DNA of 7,157 bases from contig JAOACV010000122.1 of assembly GCA_026417675.1 (NCBI GenBank), positions 1 to 7,157 on the forward strand. Direction: 5' to 3'. Every line of letters starts with the position of its first letter. The first letter of the stretch is position 1. Positions 1 to 7,141 of this stretch are shown in pieces. The notes beneath the pieces were generated by a model, which saw nothing but the letters and a program-made list of their open reading frames with translations, made no database searches and was not told where the DNA came from. The stretch comes from Verrucomicrobiia bacterium (GTDB taxonomy: Bacteria > Verrucomicrobiota > Verrucomicrobiia > CAIQCK01). The position numbers were made by a program, and so were the translations under genes.

Positions 1-59
1 CTCCAGAGCGTTTGGGGCTTCGCGGCGAACGCGGCGGCGTTGGCGGCGGTGTCGGTCAT
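1..59 (-). CDS. ABC transporter permease, N-terminal fragment (OppC/DppC-type by position)
   Basis: Only the first 19 full codons are in the window (MTDTAANAAAFAAKPQTLW); the gene continues past the left edge. The start ATG at 59-57 overlaps the TGA stop of the preceding permease in an ATGA arrangement, a common sign of translational coupling. The visible part is an Ala-rich, soluble N-terminal tail with no membrane segment yet. In dipeptide/oligopeptide importers the DppB/OppB-type permease is normally followed by the DppC/OppC-type permease, whose family often has a cytoplasmic N-terminal tail of this kind. The assignment rests on gene order and the coupled start, not on any conserved domain, because none is in view. 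Confidence 0.6.
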   Translation of the reverse strand, partial: MTDTAANAAAFAAKPQTLW

Positions 60-1027
60 TGCAATCGGATGCGAGGGTCGGCCCAGGGATAGCAAAGGTC
101 AGTGATGAGGGTGGCGATGACGAAGATGACGGAACCGATGAAGACCATCGCGAACAGGACCGGCTCATCGCCTGTGTAGATGGCGTCCACGGTCATGCGG
201 CCCAGGCCTGGGATGCCGAAGAAACTCTCCAGCATCAGCGAGCCGGTGTAGAGGAACGGGATGGCGACGACGACGTTGGTCAGGATTGGGATAAGGGCGT
301 TCTTGAGCACGTGCTTGAAAAGCACCTGCCGTTGCGAGGCGCCCTTGGCGAAGGCGGTGCGGACGTAGTCCTGATACATCTCGTCGAGCATGATAGTGCG
401 GTAGAATCGCAGGCTGCTTCCGAGTCCGGCGACGACGCCGATGGCCACGGGCAGAAGGACGTAGTTGATCCCCTCGAATCCCCAGACCGGAAACCAGCCC
501 AGCTCGAACGCGAAGAAGTATTGGCCGAGCATGATGTAAACCAGCCCGCTGATGCTCATGCCGACGACGGAGAGGACGACGAAGGTGCGGTCGAGCCACG
601 TGCTCCGGTAGTAGGCGCAGAGCAAGGCCAGGGCGATGGCGACGGCGAGTTCGATGAAGAAAATAGGCGTGGTGATGCAGAGCGACGGCACGACGCCGTC
701 GGCCATCATGCGGGAGATGCGTTGGTTGCTCTGGAGCGATTTGCCGAAGTCGAGCTGCGCGAACTGCCGGACAATCTGCCAGAACTGTGAGTCAAACACC
801 GCCATTGGCCGGCCTGTCTTGGCCGCTTCCTGCCAGTTGAAGAACTTCGGCTTGTCGTAGCCGAACTGTTTTCGAATCTGCTCGATCTTTGCCGGCGTGG
901 CGTTCTTGCCGGCGAGCCGCACCGCCGGGTCGCCGCCGATGACGCGGTAGATCGTGAAAACCAGCAACAGCACGCCGAGCGTGATCGGGATCACGGTCAG
1001 GAGGCGGCGGATGATGTAGGTGGTCAT
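56..1027 (-). CDS. Peptide-family ABC transporter permease (DppB/OppB type)
   Basis: This 323-residue inner-membrane protein is one half of the channel of a binding-protein-dependent importer of the dipeptide/oligopeptide/nickel class. The N-terminus (MTTYIIRRLLTVIPITLGV) is typical of this family: a short basic start leading into a first membrane segment at about 9-29. Further hydrophobic segments lie at about 118-140, 148-172, 188-206, 246-266 and 290-312, giving six, with a periplasmic region between the first two. The EAA loop that docks on the ATPase is visible at about 216-247, from DEMYQDYVRTAFAKGAS to the following LIP. The family signature ESFFGIPGLG is at 267-276. Length is normal for DppB/OppB. 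No Shine-Dalgarno sequence precedes the ATG; the upstream bases are C-rich and then enter a heptamer repeat array. It overlaps the next permease by 4 nt. The transported substrate cannot be told from sequence; peptides are the default. Confidence 0.93.
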   Translation of the reverse strand: MTTYIIRRLLTVIPITLGVLLLVFTIYRVIGGDPAVRLAGKNATPAKIEQIRKQFGYDKPKFFNWQEAAKTGRPMAVFDSQFWQIVRQFAQLDFGKSLQSNQRISRMMADGVVPSLCITTPIFFIELAVAIALALLCAYYRSTWLDRTFVVLSVVGMSISGLVYIMLGQYFFAFELGWFPVWGFEGINYVLLPVAIGVVAGLGSSLRFYRTIMLDEMYQDYVRTAFAKGASQRQVLFKHVLKNALIPILTNVVVAIPFLYTGSLMLESFFGIPGLGRMTVDAIYTGDEPVLFAMVFIGSVIFVIATLITDLCYPWADPRIRLQ

Positions 1028-1036
1028 GGGTGGGGG

Positions 1037-1070
1037 GCGTAACTCGTGATTTGTGATTCGTGATTCGTGG
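1037..1070. repeat. Left heptamer array, inverted partner of 1537-1570
   Basis: On the plus strand four 7-bp units follow one another: GTAACTC (1039-1045), GTGATTT, GTGATTC and GTGATTC (1060-1066), then a partial GTGG. The consensus is GTRAYTY. The array fills most of the space between the small-protein stop (1082) and the permease start (1027), ending 9 nt before the latter. Compared with the reverse complement of 1537-1570 it matches at 26 of 34 positions without gaps, so the two arrays form an imperfect inverted repeat around the small gene. Confidence 0.85.
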
Positions 1071-1081
1071 GGCTGTGTTGT

Positions 1082-1531
1082 CTATTCCGGCAACTCTGTG
1101 CATTCCGAGCCATAGGGCGCGGTATCTTCATGAATTTGAAGAGTAGCGCCGGTCTTCTGATCGCGCAGGTAGCGAATATAGCCATTGATCAGTTGCAGCA
1201 CACGATCCGCCTCTTGCCTCAGCGAGGCAATTTCGTCCGGTGGCAAATATCGCTCGTCCTCGCAGATGTTCAGGTCGTCAACCAGTTCGGTCAAAGAACC
1301 GCGGGAGATTAGCACGAACTTGATATTGTCCAAGTAGTGGAAGCGACCGTGCCCTTCGGCGATGTTGTTTGTGAACGACACGGCCGCCCGCCGAATCTGG
1401 CTTGCGAGGCCATGCCTTTCAATGTCGGGCAGTTTTCTGGCGACGCCATACATCCTCTTGCGGAACTCCCGCGCAGCCCGATACACATCAAGCTCTTCAA
1501 AGCTTCGATACTTCTTCGTCGCGGCTTCCAT
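1082..1531 (-). CDS. Four-helix-bundle protein, S23 / 23S rRNA-intervening-sequence protein family
   Basis: This 149-residue soluble protein belongs to the S23/IVP four-helix-bundle family, small proteins first found in intervening sequences of some bacterial 23S rRNA genes and structurally related to Avd of diversity-generating retroelements. Their molecular role is poorly known; nucleic-acid binding has been proposed. Recognition rests on the family pattern: an opening FEELDVYRAAREF (11-23), the core GLASQIRRAAVSF (41-53), NNIAEGHGR (55-63), then SRGSLTELVDDL (77-88), and a last helix VLQLINGYIRYL (111-122). A polar tail follows. The ATG at 1531 is preferred; an in-frame GTG at 1540 lies inside the repeat array and would add only three residues. 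No Shine-Dalgarno sequence is seen. It sits between a solute-binding protein and its permease, where it has no obvious transport role, and is flanked by inverted heptamer arrays, suggesting a cassette inserted into the operon. Confidence 0.9.
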   Translation of the reverse strand: MEAATKKYRSFEELDVYRAAREFRKRMYGVARKLPDIERHGLASQIRRAAVSFTNNIAEGHGRFHYLDNIKFVLISRGSLTELVDDLNICEDERYLPPDEIASLRQEADRVLQLINGYIRYLRDQKTGATLQIHEDTAPYGSECTELPE

Positions 1532-1533
1532 GC

Positions 1534-1570
1534 GAGTCACGAGTTACGAGTTACGAATCACGATTCACGC
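1534..1570. repeat. Right heptamer array, inverted partner of 1037-1070
   Basis: Read on the minus strand, five 7-bp units follow one another: GTGAATC, GTGATTC, GTAACTC, GTAACTC and GTGACTC (1568 down to 1534), then GC and the ATG of the small gene. The consensus is GTRAHTC. The array begins 1 nt after the TGA of the solute-binding-protein gene (1574-1572), so it is the entire spacer and supplies the 5' leader of the small gene. Its orientation is opposite to the array at 1037-1070. Confidence 0.88.
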
Positions 1571-1571
1571 C

Positions 1572-3392
1572 TCAATGCGGTTGCACTTTGTAAAACTTCA
1601 CATTCGGATACGGGAAATCGTGCGGCTTGAAGTTCTTCACCCAGTCGCGCAGCAGCGCGTAGCTGACGCGATGGAACAGGAACGCGGCGGGGCAATCGTC
1701 CACGATGATATCCGCCATCTGCTGGTAGAGCGCCGTCCGTTCGGGTGAGTCCTGCATGGTCAGGATGCGGCGGTAGAGTTTGTCAAACTCCGGGTTCTTG
1801 TAGTTGCAGTGATTGACGCCGGGCGATTCGTTCGGGCCATACCAGAGCTGCAAGACGTTTTGTGCGTCGGGATAGTCCATCACCCAGCCGCTGCTGAACA
1901 TCTGCGTTTCCTTACGCTCGAGCTTGCGCCAGTGTTCGGGCTGGAGCGAAAAGTTGATGGTCATCTCCACGCCGATCTGGCGCGCGAAGTTGACATACAG
2001 TTCGCCCAACTGCCGCGCCTCCGCGTCGCCGGCGCCGCCCATGTCGAGCGAGAGGCGGAGCCGCTTGCCGGTGCGGGCGTCCTTACCGTCGGGGTAGCCG
2101 GCCTCGGCGAGGAGCTTTCGGGCGAGGGGAAGATTGTATTTCCACCGATAAGTCTTGTTCGGGTCGTAGCCGGCCGTGCCGGGTGTGATCGGACCGGCGG
2201 CGGGAATCATGCGGCCGTGGTAGATGTCGCGAATCTGCTCTTGGTTGAACGAACAGGTGATGGCTTGGCGCAGCTTGCGATGGCGCTCGGCCTCCTCGGG
2301 TGTCTTGCCGCCGCCGACGACGGGGTCTTCCCAGTTGAAGCCGATGTAGAACACATCCATCTGCGGCTCTTTGCGGAGGATGATGCCGCGCTTGGCGATC
2401 TCGGGCGTCAGCTCCATGTCCGGGTTGACGACCTTGTTGAAGTAGTCCTTGCTGATGCCGACGCTGAAGAGCTGTCCTGCGAGAAACATTTGCCACCACG
2501 TGTAATACTCGCGGACGTTATAGAGGATGATGCGGTCAATGAACGGTAGCGGCTTGCCGGCATCCTCCAGCAGGCCTTTCTCGCGGTCGCCAGGCTCGCC
2601 CTCGGTCGGATAGGTCTGGCCGTGAAACGTCGGGTTGCGTTCGAACTCCATGCGGTAGTTGCGCTGCCAGCGTTTGAGCCGATACGGGCCGGTGCCGACG
2701 GGATGATTCAGGAAGTCGTCCTTGTAGAACTCCACCGCCTCGCGAGGGACCGCGAAGGTGTATTGCATCGTCAGCACCCAGAGCAATTGCGGATAGGGTT
2801 CCTTGAGCCGGATGCGCAGCGTGTAACGGTCGGGCGCCTCGAAACCGGGAATGGGCCGCGAGTAATCAGTCGGTTTGCTGCGATCCTCGCTGGCCTTGGT
2901 CCATTCGTCCACGCCAAGGACGTGCCCCGCGAAGACCCACGAGCCGGTGGCGTAGTTCTTCGCGTCCATCAACCGCTTGAAACTGTAAATGAAATCCTCC
3001 GCTGTCACCTCGCGTCCCTTGCCGCCGGGGAAACACGGGTCATCCTGGAACCGGACACCCTTTTTGAGCTTGAACGTGTAGGTCAGCCCGTCGGCGGAAA
3101 CCTCCGGCAGCGACTCGGCGAGCACCGGCACGACACGGTAGGGCCGGTAAAGGTAGTCGTATTCGACGAGACCCTCGTAGATTTTGTAAACCGCCAACGC
3201 GCTGTCCACGTCGCTGGCGCGGACAGGATCGAAGCCCTTGATGTCGCCGCCCTCGGCGTAATAAACCATCTCGCCGGGCTTGCCGCCGGGCGCGGCGGAG
3301 GAACCGCAGCCAGTCCCGTGGAGCGCTGAACCAATCAGCAACAGTCCCAACCCGCCTAGGATCGGGACCGTCGTTCTCAACGGGAACCTCAT
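1572..3392 (-). CDS. Peptide ABC transporter solute-binding protein (SBP_bac_5 family)
   Basis: This 606-residue extracytoplasmic binding protein is the receptor of an OppA/DppA-class importer. It captures peptides or similar ligands and delivers them to the permeases encoded downstream. A basic start followed by a hydrophobic stretch (about 9-24) and a cysteine at 29 looks like a lipoprotein export signal, although the residues before the cysteine (HGTG) make a non-canonical lipobox. The family region follows: LAESLPEVSADGLTYTFKL (about 92-110), GVRFQDDP, then TAEDFIYSFKRL, and later NHPVGTGPYRLKRW. The C-terminal lobe includes DYPDAQNVLQLWYGPNES. Length is slightly above the usual 530-560. 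I chose the ATG at 3392 because it opens the signal peptide and lies 10 nt after the secG stop; the frame stays open upstream to 3698 but there it only mirrors secG in another frame. No clear Shine-Dalgarno sequence. Ligand specificity is not readable. Confidence 0.93.
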   Translation of the reverse strand: MRFPLRTTVPILGGLGLLLIGSALHGTGCGSSAAPGGKPGEMVYYAEGGDIKGFDPVRASDVDSALAVYKIYEGLVEYDYLYRPYRVVPVLAESLPEVSADGLTYTFKLKKGVRFQDDPCFPGGKGREVTAEDFIYSFKRLMDAKNYATGSWVFAGHVLGVDEWTKASEDRSKPTDYSRPIPGFEAPDRYTLRIRLKEPYPQLLWVLTMQYTFAVPREAVEFYKDDFLNHPVGTGPYRLKRWQRNYRMEFERNPTFHGQTYPTEGEPGDREKGLLEDAGKPLPFIDRIILYNVREYYTWWQMFLAGQLFSVGISKDYFNKVVNPDMELTPEIAKRGIILRKEPQMDVFYIGFNWEDPVVGGGKTPEEAERHRKLRQAITCSFNQEQIRDIYHGRMIPAAGPITPGTAGYDPNKTYRWKYNLPLARKLLAEAGYPDGKDARTGKRLRLSLDMGGAGDAEARQLGELYVNFARQIGVEMTINFSLQPEHWRKLERKETQMFSSGWVMDYPDAQNVLQLWYGPNESPGVNHCNYKNPEFDKLYRRILTMQDSPERTALYQQMADIIVDDCPAAFLFHRVSYALLRDWVKNFKPHDFPYPNVKFYKVQPH

Positions 3393-3402
3393 GCGCGCCG
3401 CG

Positions 3403-3837
3403 CTACTTCTTCGCCGGCACGGGTGGGGCGGCGGGTTTCTCGGCGGGCTTCTCAGCCGGTTTCTCAGCCGGCGCGGCGGCCTGAGGCGCTTGCTTGTCTG
3501 GCGCGGCTTCCTTTCGGGCAGGCTCTGACTTCGCCGCCTTTTCTGCCTTTGCGGGCGGGGTTGCGGGAAGTTTGTCCAAGACGGGCGAGGAGGTCTTCTG
3601 ATGTGCGATGAGCACCGCCAGCAGCAGGGAGGTGACAAAAATAATGCCCGCGCTCCAGACGGTGGCTTTGGTGAGAATGTTGCCGGTGCGCGCGCCAAAC
3701 AGCGTGTCGGTGGCGCCGGCGCCGAAAGCCGCGCCGAGGCCGCCGTCGGCCTTGGAGGGCTGCATCAGCACGATCAGGACGAGAAAGATGCAGGTGATGA
3801 CCTGCACCGTTAGCAAAACACCAATGATGAAACCCAT
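3403..3837 (-). CDS. secG: Preprotein translocase subunit SecG with long Ala/Pro/Lys tail
   Basis: SecG is the small accessory membrane subunit of the SecYEG translocon that stimulates SecA-driven export. The 144-residue product shows the family layout: a first membrane segment at about 4-25, the conserved loop QPSKADGGLGAAFGAG (26-41) with DTLFGARTGNILTKAT (44-59), and a second membrane segment at about 61-78. The remaining 65 or so residues are low-complexity and rich in Ala, Pro, Lys and Glu, ending in three successive AEKP copies (124-135). The start is firm: the ATG lies 1 nt after the tpiA stop and AAGGA in the last tpiA codons sits 6 nt upstream. A tpiA-secG neighbourhood is seen in other bacteria. 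The next gene begins 10 nt after the stop. Confidence 0.93.
   Translation of the reverse strand: MGFIIGVLLTVQVITCIFLVLIVLMQPSKADGGLGAAFGAGATDTLFGARTGNILTKATVWSAGIIFVTSLLLAVLIAHQKTSSPVLDKLPATPPAKAEKAAKSEPARKEAAPDKQAPQAAAPAEKPAEKPAEKPAAPPVPAKK
3434..3469. repeat. Three 12-bp tandem copies in the secG tail
   Basis: On the plus strand the units GGTTTCTCGGCG (3434-3445), GGCTTCTCAGCC (3446-3457) and GGTTTCTCAGCC (3458-3469) are head to tail. Each encodes four residues, giving the AEKP repeats of the SecG C-terminus. The unit length is a multiple of three, so copy-number change would alter tail length without breaking the frame. Confidence 0.85.
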
Positions 3838-3838
3838 G

Positions 3839-4606
3839 TTACTTCCTTACATTCTGGATGATCTCGACGAAATCGCGCGCCGTGAGACTGGCGCCTCCGA
3901 CCAGCGCGCCGTCCACGTCGGGCTGGCTCATCAACTCGTGCGCGTTCGACGGTTTCACACTGCCGCCATACTGGATGCGCACGCGCGCGGCGGTCTTGGC
4001 GTCGCTGAGTTGTGCCAGCAGTTTGCGGATGAACGCGTGAACTTCCTGCGCCTGCTGGGACGTGGCGGTCTTGCCAGTGCCGATGGCCCAAACCGGCTCG
4101 TAGGCAATGGTCACTTCGGCCAAATCCTCGGCGCTCAGGCCGGCCAAGCCCTTGAGCACGTGCTCTTGCACGACCGCCTCGGTCTTGCCGGACTCGCGCT
4201 CCGCGAGCGTCTCGCCGACGCAGACGATCGGCTTCAGGCGCGCGGCCAGCGCGGCCTTGGTCTTCTTGTTGACCGTCTCGTTGGTCTCGTGAAAGAACTG
4301 CCGGCGCTCGCTGTGGCCGACGATAACGTAGGTGCAGAGCACGTCCTTGAGCATCGCGGCGTTCACCTCGCCCGTGAACGCGCCAAACTTCTCCCAGTAG
4401 AGGTCCTGGCCGCCGAGTTTGATGTTGGTATTGTCGAGCAACTGGCCGACCGGATAGAGCGCGGTGAAGGGCGGACAGACGGCGATGTCCACGTCGCGAA
4501 TGCCGGCCAGATCGCGCTTGAGCGCCTTCACAAGATCGGTTGCCTCGGCGACTGTCTTGTTCATCTTCCAGTTGCCGGCGATGAAGAGTTTGCGAGCTTT
4601 TTCCAT
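3839..4606 (-). CDS. tpiA: Triose-phosphate isomerase
   Basis: This cytoplasmic glycolytic and gluconeogenic enzyme interconverts dihydroxyacetone phosphate and glyceraldehyde 3-phosphate. The 255-residue product is a normal-length single TIM barrel. All key residues are present: Asn12 and Lys14 in GNWKMN, the electrophilic His98 in IVGHSERR, and the catalytic base Glu170 in AYEPVWAIGTG, whose following residues form the flexible lid. The phosphate-binding elements YGGSVKP (213-219) and GALVGGASL (233-241) are intact. The ATG at 4606 opens directly into KLFIAGNWKMN as expected for the family, but no Shine-Dalgarno sequence precedes it. It lies 36 nt after pgk and 1 nt before secG, so it is probably transcribed with both. 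Confidence 0.98.
   Translation of the reverse strand: MEKARKLFIAGNWKMNKTVAEATDLVKALKRDLAGIRDVDIAVCPPFTALYPVGQLLDNTNIKLGGQDLYWEKFGAFTGEVNAAMLKDVLCTYVIVGHSERRQFFHETNETVNKKTKAALAARLKPIVCVGETLAERESGKTEAVVQEHVLKGLAGLSAEDLAEVTIAYEPVWAIGTGKTATSQQAQEVHAFIRKLLAQLSDAKTAARVRIQYGGSVKPSNAHELMSQPDVDGALVGGASLTARDFVEIIQNVRK
3842..3849 (-). promoter_or_regulatory. Ribosome-binding site of secG inside the tpiA 3' end
   Basis: On the minus strand the last tpiA codons (AAT GTA AGG AAG TAA) contain AAGGAAG, with the AAGGA core ending 6 nt before the secG ATG at 3837. The tpiA stop and secG start are separated by one base, so ribosomes finishing tpiA would be placed on the secG start. This fixes the secG start codon. 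Confidence 0.8.
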
Positions 4607-4642
4607 TGGAGTGTCGGAGTGACGGAATTTGTAGCCAGGGTT

Positions 4643-5875
4643 TTACTTGTCGGTTAGGGCAGCGATGCCGGGAAGGTCGCGGCCTTCGAGAAATTCGAGG
4701 CTCGCGCCGCCGCCAGTGCTGATGAAGGTGATCTGGTCGGCGACCTTGGCTTTTTTGACGGCCTTGATGCTGTCGCCGCCGCCGATGATGCTCTTGGCCC
4801 CGGCCTGTGTGGCCACGGCGACGGCCTTGGCAACCTCGAAGGTGCCGGTGGCGAACTCCGGCATCTCGAAGATGCCCATCGGGCCGTTCCAGACGATCGT
4901 TTTGGCCTTGGCGATCTCGCCGCGATACATCTCGACCGTCTTCGGGCCGATGTCCACGCCGCTGTAGCCAACCTCAATGGTCGCATCAGGCGTCTGGATG
5001 ACGTTCTTGAAGGATATTTGCGGCTTCTTCTTGCCGGGCACGGGCGTTTCGACCTTTTGGCCGGCGACGTGGTCCACAGGCAACAGGAACTTCGCGCCCT
5101 TGGCCCGGACCTGTGCGAGCGTTTCCTTGGCGACACCGAGACGGTCTTCCTCCACGAGCGAGCTGCCGATGCCGACGCCTTGGGCTTTGAGGAACGTGTA
5201 GGCCATCGCGCCGCCGATGAGGAAGCCGTCGGCCTTGCTGATGAGGTTGTTGATGACGCCGATCTTGTCGCTGACCTTTGCGCCGCCGAGGATGACCAGG
5301 CACGGTTTTTCGGGGGAGGCGAGTTCCTCGCCGAGGTATTTGATTTCCTTTTGCAGCAGAAAGCCCGCGGCACAGGTCTTGATGAACTTGCACACGCCTG
5401 CGGTCGAGGCGTGCGCGCGGTGCGCCGTGCCAAAGGCGTCATTGACATAGATGTCGCCGACGGCGGCCAACTGTTTGGCGAACTGCTCCTCGTTGCTCTC
5501 TTCCTCGGCGTGAAAACGGGTGTTCTCCAAGAGCAACACGTCGCCGGGTTTCATCGCTGCGACGGCCTTGGCGACCGGCTCGCCGATGCAATCGCTGGCG
5601 AACGCCACGGGTCTCTTGAGCATCTCCGAGAGCCGCGCCGCGACCGGCTTGAGGCTCATGCTCTCGACGACTTTTCCGTCGGGCCGGCCGAGGTGGCTCA
5701 TCAGGATGACGAGCGCGCCCTGGCCGGCGAGGTGATGAATCGTCGGCAGGGTTTCCTTAATGCGGGTGTCATCGGTGATGGCGCCTTTGTCGTCGAGCGG
5801 CACGTTGAAGTCCACGCGCACAAGCACGCGCTTGCCGTGCAGACCGGTCAGGTCGTTAATGGAGAGTTTACTCAT
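4643..5875 (-). CDS. pgk: Phosphoglycerate kinase
   Basis: This cytoplasmic enzyme transfers the acyl phosphate of 1,3-bisphosphoglycerate to ADP, the first ATP-yielding step of glycolysis. The product from ATG 5875 has 410 residues, close to the usual 390-415. N-domain substrate motifs are visible: VRVDFNVPL (19-27), SHLGRP (60-65) and LLENTRFHAEE (115-125). C-domain nucleotide motifs follow: GGAKVSDKIGV (197-207), WNGPMGIFE (329-337), GGGDS (365-369) and STGGGASLEFLEG (386-398). The frame is open upstream to 6082, but that extension is Arg/Pro-rich, crosses two hairpins, overlaps the end of gap and lacks family similarity, so the internal ATG beginning MSKLSIND is chosen. The Shine-Dalgarno sequence is at best weak (GAGAA). 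It lies between gap and tpiA. Confidence 0.98.
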   Translation of the reverse strand: MSKLSINDLTGLHGKRVLVRVDFNVPLDDKGAITDDTRIKETLPTIHHLAGQGALVILMSHLGRPDGKVVESMSLKPVAARLSEMLKRPVAFASDCIGEPVAKAVAAMKPGDVLLLENTRFHAEEESNEEQFAKQLAAVGDIYVNDAFGTAHRAHASTAGVCKFIKTCAAGFLLQKEIKYLGEELASPEKPCLVILGGAKVSDKIGVINNLISKADGFLIGGAMAYTFLKAQGVGIGSSLVEEDRLGVAKETLAQVRAKGAKFLLPVDHVAGQKVETPVPGKKKPQISFKNVIQTPDATIEVGYSGVDIGPKTVEMYRGEIAKAKTIVWNGPMGIFEMPEFATGTFEVAKAVAVATQAGAKSIIGGGDSIKAVKKAKVADQITFISTGGGASLEFLEGRDLPGIAALTDK

Positions 5876-5941
5876 GATCGTTCTCGCTTGGCTGCTGGTT
5901 TTCTGTGGTCTCCGTCGAAAGCTGTCGCCAACGGACTCCGA

Positions 5942-5974
5942 CCGCCCTCTCCCCGCATCGCGAGGAGAGGGCGG
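5942..5974. repeat. Perfect 11-bp stem-loop, REP-like, in gap-pgk spacer
   Basis: On the plus strand CCGCCCTCTCC (5942-5952) is the exact reverse complement of GGAGAGGGCGG (5964-5974). Past one C-A mismatch, CGC (5954-5956) and GCG (5960-5962) add three pairs around a 3-nt loop. No run of T follows on the minus strand, so it is not a standard intrinsic terminator. Palindromes built on CCCTCTCC/GGAGAGGG are common as dispersed repeats in GC-rich genomes, so a REP-like origin is likely. Confidence 0.8.
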
Positions 5975-5989
5975 GGCGAAAGGCCTGCC

Positions 5990-6017
5990 GCCGGCCGGAC
6001 GCCGCGTCCACGCCGGC
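5990..6017. repeat. GC-rich stem-loop just after the gap stop codon
   Basis: GCCGGC (5990-5995) pairs with GCCGGC (6012-6017), which is self-complementary, and GGACG (5997-6001) pairs with CGTCC (6005-6009). This gives 11 pairs with a small internal loop and a 3-nt apical loop. It begins 13 nt after the gap stop in the transcript. No U-tract follows. It could protect the gap 3' end or mark a cleavage site between the cistrons; this is inference from position. Confidence 0.7.
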
Positions 6018-6030
6018 GCGATCGGGCGGC

Positions 6031-7092
<1,062 letters not shown>

Positions 7093-7108
7093 TTAGGTCG
7101 TGTTTTTT

Positions 7109-7130
7109 CCCGCCATCTTCGTGATGCGGG
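7109..7130. other. Stem-loop in the gap 5' leader region
   Basis: CCCGC (7109-7113) pairs with GCGGG (7126-7130), and ATC (7115-7117) pairs with GAT (7123-7125) with one bulged C and a 5-nt loop. On the minus strand it is followed by an A-run, not a U-run, so it is not a terminator of this strand. It may be a leader hairpin of gap, but only about 65 nt of upstream sequence is available to judge. Confidence 0.45.
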
Positions 7131-7141
7131 AGGCTGGATAC

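Larger units (their letters stand above)
5876..6030 (-). other. gap-pgk intergenic spacer with two hairpins
   Basis: This 155-nt spacer is the largest non-coding stretch between genes here. It holds two strong stem-loops (5942-5974 and 5990-6017) and otherwise shows no gene, no convincing promoter boxes and no terminator U-tract. It probably forms structured RNA between the gap and pgk cistrons. Confidence 0.6.

Noticed and set aside
1082..1531. Diversity-generating retroelement (Avd-like protein)
   Set aside because: The protein family is related to Avd, but there is no reverse transcriptase, template repeat or variable repeat in the window.
1037..1570. Insertion sequence or CRISPR array
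   Set aside because: No transposase or Cas gene is present, no target-site duplication is evident, and the 7-bp units are contiguous without spacers.
3393..3698. N-terminal extension of the solute-binding protein to 3698
   Set aside because: The extra residues are Arg/Pro-rich, lie wholly in another frame of secG, and come before a clear signal peptide starting at 3392.
7109..7130. Intrinsic terminator upstream of gap
   Set aside because: The T-run lies on the wrong side: it precedes the hairpin on the plus strand and reads as A-run after it on the minus strand.
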